In this document: piece by piece, positions 60,182-64,000 of the stretch
How the letters are laid out: every line of letters starts with the position of its first letter
Position numbering within the stretch: position 1 is the stretch's first letter
Assembly (NCBI GenBank): GCA_964536805.1
Contig: CAZHYQ010000012.1
Coordinates: 17,251-81,250, forward strand
Source: Longilinea sp964536805
GTDB lineage: Bacteria > Chloroflexota > Anaerolineae > Anaerolineales > Anaerolineaceae
Direction of reading: 5' to 3'
Length of the DNA stretch: 64,000 bases
The notes under the pieces: generated by a model
What the model saw: the letters and a program-made list of their open reading frames with translations, nothing else
Database searches by the model: none
Told to the model about the DNA's origin: nothing
Translations under genes and position numbers: made by a program

Positions 60182-61087
60182 ATGAACGAGTCACGCACGC
60201 GCACCCCGGTCCTTGTCACCGCCTGGGCGGTGATTCTCACGATCGCGCTTTTCAAAATCGTCCTGCAGGAAATTTTCCATTACCCGGTTTCCGCCAACCT
60301 GCAGTACGGATTGCCGGCATTAATCGTTTTGGCCGGTTTTGGGCTGACGTTTGCGTGGAAAGCCATCCGTCCGCTGCGTTCGTTTTTCGGCCTTTTCATG
60401 GTGCTGTTGGCGGCGCAGTGGTTGGTTTATACCCGGGTGGATGAACTTCCCTTCTACCGCGCCTGGATCAAGCATCCCTCCTTCAGCGTTTACATGCTGG
60501 CCGAAGAGGGTCTCAACCTGATGGTGACGCTGGCTGTCATCGTTTATCTTTTTATCCTGCTCAAGAAGCCAACGCGCTTTTTCCTGACCGCCGGAGACCT
60601 CGATGCGCCGGTTCAGGAACCGATCAAGTGGCTTGGCATCAAAACAGGCGATAAATGGAACGCGGTTGCCCCCATCGCCACGGTGTGCATCAGCCTGGGC
60701 ACGCTGGTTTTCCTGGTGCTGGCGGGCCGGCCGTCCTTGAGCAGCCTTGCCAGGGTTGTCCCTTTTATCCCAGCCGTGCTGCTGGCGGCGGTGATGAACG
60801 CCTTCACCGAAGAGATGACCATCAAGGCTTCCTTCCTGTCGCTCCTCAAGGACGTGGCCGGCAAGCAGCAGTCCCTTTTTCTGATGGCGGCCTACTTCGG
60901 CATTCTGCATTTTTACGGCGTTCCCTACGGCATCACCGGCGTCATCATGGCGACCTTTCTGGGCTGGTTCCTGGGCAAATCCATGCTGGAAACGCGCGGG
61001 CTCTTCTGGGCCTGGTTCATTCATTTCTGGCAAGACGTACTCATCTTTATCTTCCTGGCCATCGGCTCGGTGACGCCGGGAGGGTAG
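60182..61087 (+). CDS. CPBP-family intramembrane protease (variant EE-K motif)
   Basis: 301 residues with about eight TM segments. The CPBP core has NAFTEEMTIKASFLS, with the paired Glu, GILHFYGVPYGITG with His, and HFWQD near the C-terminus. The usual EExxxR is EExxxK here. Related to the Abi/CAAX processing proteases that cleave peptides within the membrane. AAGGT is the only ribosome binding site candidate. The second, incomplete CPBP gene at 62831 keeps EExxxR. Confidence 0.88.
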   Translation: MNESRTRTPVLVTAWAVILTIALFKIVLQEIFHYPVSANLQYGLPALIVLAGFGLTFAWKAIRPLRSFFGLFMVLLAAQWLVYTRVDELPFYRAWIKHPSFSVYMLAEEGLNLMVTLAVIVYLFILLKKPTRFFLTAGDLDAPVQEPIKWLGIKTGDKWNAVAPIATVCISLGTLVFLVLAGRPSLSSLARVVPFIPAVLLAAVMNAFTEEMTIKASFLSLLKDVAGKQQSLFLMAAYFGILHFYGVPYGITGVIMATFLGWFLGKSMLETRGLFWAWFIHFWQDVLIFIFLAIGSVTPGG

Positions 61088-61106
61088 GGGACCTGACTCC
61101 CTGACT

Positions 61107-61396
61107 ACCTAACCCCCTGTCCCCCTTCCCGAACCGGGAAGGGGGAAAAGATTCGTTCATTGAATCATCAAAATAAAAATGGCTCACACCCCTTCTCTTC
61201 CCGTTTCTGGGAGAGAAGGGGCTGGGGGAAAAGAGAGGTCTTTCACAGCAAGGTTCAGAAGACCTAACCCCCGGCCCCCTTCCCCAACCGGGAAATGGGA
61301 ATCGATTCGGTCATCGAATCGTCGATGTTAAAATAGCTCACACCCCTTCTCTTCCCGTTTCGGGGAGAGAAGGGCTGGGGGAAGAGAGAGGTCTTG
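61107..61396. repeat. Two ~140-bp repeat copies with internal hairpins, beside a DUF559 gene
   Basis: Copy A 61107-61243 and copy B 61262-61396, offset 155 bp, each run from ACCTAACCCC through CCCTTCC-AACCGGGAA and ATTCG-TCAT-GAATC to GCTCACACCCCTTCTCTTCCC and GAGAGGTCTT. Each has two hairpins (CCCTTCCC/GGGAAGGG type and CTTCTC/GAGAAG type). The 61088-61440 stretch has no gene. Confidence 0.8.
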
Positions 61397-61440
61397 CATG
61401 ACCGTATCCACTTTTCACTTTCCTTTTTCTCCGCTAAACT

Positions 61441-61824
61441 ATGCTCATGCCCTCACATCATATCGTCATGGGACAAAAAATCCCGCCTGTCCTGGCGCAA
61501 CGCTCACGGGAACTGCGCTCCAACCAGACACCCGCTGAGCAGGTGCTATGGGAGAGGTTGCGCGGGAACCGGTTGAACGGGTTGCATTTTCGCCGCCAGC
61601 AGGTAATTGGCGGTTTTATTGTCGATTTCTATTGCCATAGTGCTGGAGTGGCATTGGAACTGGATGGGGAAATTCACGAATTTCAGCAAGAATACGATCA
61701 AGAACGCGACCGGTTGCTGGCAGAATACGGCATAAGGGTGTTGCGGTTCGGAAATGATGAAGTGGCTGCCGATTTAGCTGGCGTAATGGAAAAAATTAAC
61801 GCATTTTGCCTGGAAATGCCTTAG
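61441..61824 (+). CDS. DUF559 family endonuclease-like protein
   Basis: 127 residues. QKIPPVLAQRSRELRSNQTPAEQVLWERLR opens, split, and FRRQQVIGGFIVDFYC gives the Asp of the PD-(D/E)xK core. LELDGEIHEFQQEYDQERD, with ALELDGEIH, follows, and GIRVLRFGNDEV closes. This is the DUF559/Vsr-like restriction endonuclease fold. Starts at 61441 or 61447. It lies 45 bp after a duplicated repeat, and DUF559 genes are often seen with such repeats. The role is unknown. Confidence 0.88.
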   Translation: MLMPSHHIVMGQKIPPVLAQRSRELRSNQTPAEQVLWERLRGNRLNGLHFRRQQVIGGFIVDFYCHSAGVALELDGEIHEFQQEYDQERDRLLAEYGIRVLRFGNDEVAADLAGVMEKINAFCLEMP

Positions 61825-61842
61825 AGTCCAGCGGAGGGAAGA

Positions 61843-62661
61843 ATGGCAGACGACCTCAGCGATATCGCAGCCTATTACAATGGCGATCCCGCCAGGGAGC
61901 ACGCCCGCCTGGAACGGCACCAACTGGAGTACGAGCTGACCTGGCGCTACCTGGACCAGTTTTTGCCGCCCCAGGGGAGCATCCTGGAGGTGGGCGCCGC
62001 GACCGGCCGCTACACGCTGGCGCTGGCCAGGCGCGGATACCGGGTCACCGCGGTCGACCTGTCGGCAGATTTGCTTGAAATCGGCCGGGAGAATATCCAG
62101 CAGGCCGGATTGGAACAACAGGTACGTTTTATTGTGGCCGATGCCCGCGATCTTGGCCAGGTGCTGGATAAGGACTTCGATGCCGCGCTCATCATGGGGC
62201 CGCTCTACCATCTTATTCTGGCCGAAGACCGTATCGCGGCGCTGGCGCAAGTTTACCAAAGGCTGAAGCCGGGAGGGATTGTGGTTTCCGCCTTTATCAG
62301 CCGGTTTGGCATCCTGGGCGACCTGATGCGGGATGTGCCGGCCTGGATCGAGGACCGCGAGGATGTGCGCGCCCTGCTGGCGAACGGGCAAAGCCCGGAG
62401 GGCGCTCCGCGCGGCGGCTTTCGCGGCTACTTTGCCAGGGTCGAGGAGATCGAGCCGCTGCACGAAGCAGTTGGCTTTGAAACCCTGGTGGTGGCTGGCA
62501 GCGAACCGGCCATTTCGGCCGATGACGAGAGCTATAACCGCCTGGAGGGCACACAGCGCCAGCTCTGGCTGGATCTGCTTTTCGAGGTCAGCCGCGAGCC
62601 ATCCACCCTGGCCGCATCGCGCCACCTGCTGTATGTCGGGCAGAAATCTGGCGGGGCCTGA
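61843..62661 (+). CDS. Class I SAM-dependent methyltransferase
   Basis: 272 residues. Motif I ILEVGAATGRYTLALARRGYRV, split, then the acidic VDLSADLLE; motif II region VADARDLGQVLDKDFDAALIMGPLYHL. The C-terminal half is family-specific with ISRFGILGDLMRDVPAWIEDRE and closes with LEVSREPSTLAASRHLLYVG-like (here FEVSREPSTLAASRHLL). Probably a small-molecule methyltransferase. GGAGGG precedes the ATG and the gene follows DUF559 by 18 bp. Confidence 0.92.
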   Translation: MADDLSDIAAYYNGDPAREHARLERHQLEYELTWRYLDQFLPPQGSILEVGAATGRYTLALARRGYRVTAVDLSADLLEIGRENIQQAGLEQQVRFIVADARDLGQVLDKDFDAALIMGPLYHLILAEDRIAALAQVYQRLKPGGIVVSAFISRFGILGDLMRDVPAWIEDREDVRALLANGQSPEGAPRGGFRGYFARVEEIEPLHEAVGFETLVVAGSEPAISADDESYNRLEGTQRQLWLDLLFEVSREPSTLAASRHLLYVGQKSGGA

Positions 62662-62730
62662 GCCAGCTCGGGGTTATTGGCTTTGAAATATAAGAATAAT
62701 AGACATTGCTAAAGTCCGTTCAGCCATCCA

Positions 62731-62830
62731 NNNNNNNNNNNNNNNNNNNNNNNNNNNNNNNNNNNNNNNNNNNNNNNNNNNNNNNNNNNNNNNNNNNNNN
62801 NNNNNNNNNNNNNNNNNNNNNNNNNNNNNN
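62731..62830. other. Assembly gap of exactly 100 N
   Basis: 100 consecutive N, the usual scaffold placeholder, so the true length is unknown. The 5' end of the next gene lies inside or beyond it. Confidence 0.99.
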
Positions 62831-63640
62831 TTTTTCGTGCTGGCATACCTCTTCTCCTGGCTGATCTGGGGAACAACGATCGCACAAAACCGGGGACTGC
62901 TCTCCTTTCACATTCCCTCCGCATTGGTTTTCTGGATTGGGCTCAACCTGGCCACCTACATCACCGCGGCCCTCAGCGGCGGTTGGGCGGCCGTGAAGGA
63001 TGTGCTCAGCCGCATTATCCGCTGGCGTTTTAATCCGGTCTGGTACCTGGTGGCGCTGCTGGTCACCGCCGCGATGAGCGTGGCAGCCATCGCGCTTCAC
63101 CGCGCGCTGGGCGGGAGCCATCAGATCGGCGTGCTGATGACGGCCGATAAAATCCTGCCCTCGCTCCTGTTTCAAATCTTCTTTTTCACTTTGACCGAAG
63201 AAACCGCCTGGCGCGGGTTTGCGCTGCCACGCCTGCAGGCCAAATACAGCGCGCTCACCTCCAGCCTGATCCTGGGCGTGCTGTGGGGCCTGTGGCACTT
63301 TCCGCTCACCCTCATCCCTGGCACTTTCCAGGCGACGACTCCCTTCGCCGGGTTCGTCCTGTCGACAATCGCCACTACCATCCTGATGACCTGGCTGTTC
63401 AACCACAGCCGGGGCAGCGTGCTGCTGGCGGGGATTTTCCATGCCGCCACCGATGTGGCGATTCCCTATTCGAATGTCATGACCGGCGACCTGCGCCTGT
63501 TCTGGATCTTTATTGCAATCCAATGGGTGGCGGCGATCGCTATTGTGGTGAGTGAAGGCGCTGCCTATCTATCGCGCCAGAAAAACCTGAAAGAGGTTTC
63601 CTATCCAGCCGGAAACCTCGAGGCGGCCATCCAGGCTTAG
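62831..63640 (+). CDS. CPBP-family intramembrane protease (5' end in assembly gap)
   Basis: Reads FFVLAYLFSWLIWGTT from the first base after the gap; the true start is lost. At least 269 residues with about eight TM segments. TEETAWRGFALPRLQ carries EExxxR, LWGLWHFPL the first His and GIFHAATDVAIP the second His with Asp. All CPBP catalytic positions are kept. The C-terminal 20 residues are polar. Homologous in family, but not closely similar, to the 60182-61087 product. Confidence 0.88.
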   Translation, partial: FFVLAYLFSWLIWGTTIAQNRGLLSFHIPSALVFWIGLNLATYITAALSGGWAAVKDVLSRIIRWRFNPVWYLVALLVTAAMSVAAIALHRALGGSHQIGVLMTADKILPSLLFQIFFFTLTEETAWRGFALPRLQAKYSALTSSLILGVLWGLWHFPLTLIPGTFQATTPFAGFVLSTIATTILMTWLFNHSRGSVLLAGIFHAATDVAIPYSNVMTGDLRLFWIFIAIQWVAAIAIVVSEGAAYLSRQKNLKEVSYPAGNLEAAIQA

Positions 63641-63669
63641 GTCTTGCGAACAAAAAAGCTGAGCGCTGG

Positions 63670-64000
63670 ATGCCAAAAAATCTGAAACCAACTTCGCAAA
63701 ACCCTGTTCCAGGCCTGGAATCCATGGGCCTGGAACGGTTGGTTTTCTTCAGCGACGCGGTCTTTGCGATCGCCATCACCCTGCTGGCGCTCGAGATTCG
63801 CCTGCCTGCCGTCGAAGGGAACCTGACCAATGCCGGCCTGACCGCCGCGCTGCTGGGTTTGTGGCCCAAGTACCTGGGCTACGGCATCAGTTTTCTGGTG
63901 ATCGGTTTTGTGTGGGTGGGGCATCACCGCAAATTTCGCTACATCCGCGACATTGACAGCAACCTGCTCATGCTCAACCTGCTGCTGCTCATGACAATTG
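63670..64000 (+). CDS. TMEM175/DUF1211-like potassium channel protein (3' truncated)
   Basis: 110 residues up to the window edge, from MPKNLKPTSQN. MGLERLVFFSDAVFAIAITLLALEIRLP carries the FSD motif of the DUF1211/TMEM175 family, split here, and VGHHRKFRYIRDID closes the second segment. Such proteins form lysosome-like or bacterial K+ channels. ATG lies 30 bp after the CPBP gene. The rest is outside the window. Confidence 0.88.
   Translation, partial: MPKNLKPTSQNPVPGLESMGLERLVFFSDAVFAIAITLLALEIRLPAVEGNLTNAGLTAALLGLWPKYLGYGISFLVIGFVWVGHHRKFRYIRDIDSNLLMLNLLLLMTI

Noticed and set aside
62709..63523. Minus-strand frames running through the N block
   Set aside because: Frames through unknown bases are artefacts, and the plus strand carries a clear CPBP protease here.
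1..64000. tRNA, rRNA, insertion sequences or integrases
   Set aside because: None was recognised: no cloverleaf-type T-loop GGTTCGA-CC context, no transposase or integrase motif in any frame.

Overview
The window reads as a high-GC bacterial chromosome segment, most likely from a Chloroflexota (Anaerolineae-like) metagenome-assembled genome. Supporting signs are the mix of MalT-type LuxR and BTAD/TPR regulators, lipoproteins with Pro/Thr-rich linkers, secreted beta-helix proteins carrying a short LPLI(M/T)R motif, many stand-alone small detoxification and DUF families, and recurring intergenic palindromes. This is inference from gene content; there is no rRNA or other marker gene here. A 100-base run of N at 62731-62830 shows that this is a scaffold.

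Layout. 1-331 is the end of a probable SGNH hydrolase. About 540-3150 is a clearly AT-rich island with a three-segment membrane protein, an HNH nuclease and an AbiJ-NTD4-type abortive-infection protein: a candidate defence island. 3277-3825 is a lone Imm5-like immunity-type protein. 4109-6283 is a secreted beta-helix protein. 6483-7215 is an XRE regulator/membrane protein pair with a legible promoter-operator. 7461-8539 holds a membrane protein and a VOC protein. 8576-12712 is a six-gene leftward run (membrane proteins, DUF4386, a medium-chain dehydrogenase, DUF2938). Upstream of it lie three evenly spaced TGTGGGGA boxes and a MalT-like LuxR regulator (12937-15687). 16023-20229 holds a lipoprotein, a GT-C glycosyltransferase and membrane proteins, followed by a NarL-type two-component system (20301-22213). 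22451-26418 contains a cluster of DUF1801-like and DUF4287/DUF5655 genes and a lipoprotein.

26698-30877 is a BTAD regulator, a 71-residue protein and a secreted beta-helix protein. 30878-31598 is non-coding apart from a decayed lipoprotein tail. 31599-43022 is a long series of short accessory genes: nitroreductase, split zinc-ribbon membrane protein, DHFR-like, GNAT, DUF1905, DinB, a LuxR-HTH/DUF805 fusion, a terpenoid-cyclase-like toroid, LapA, a deazaflavin-type oxidoreductase, a DEAD-box helicase, VOC, DUF7000, a double GNAT and an alpha/beta hydrolase. 43626-48603 has an SDR, a fatty acid desaturase, an SRPBCC protein, a GlsB-like protein and a GH13 lipoprotein. 48604-50073 is repeat-rich and encloses a heme oxygenase. 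50074-55656 includes an esterase, a TetR regulator with two matching operators, an EEP phosphodiesterase, a dienelactone hydrolase-like protein, DUF1697 and an aldo/keto reductase. 55949-59089 is a large secreted DUF11/beta-helix protein built on 690-bp repeats. The end holds a second dienelactone hydrolase, two CPBP proteases, a DUF559 nuclease beside a duplicated repeat, a methyltransferase, and the start of a TMEM175-like channel.

Functionally, most genes look like stress, detoxification, envelope and secretion functions in small units of one to three genes with their own terminators. The most novel-looking parts are the AT-rich island, the regulator/operator arrangements at 7251, 12810 and 52261-52342, the membrane-tethered HTH-DUF805 fusion, and the repeat-flanked DUF559 nuclease.
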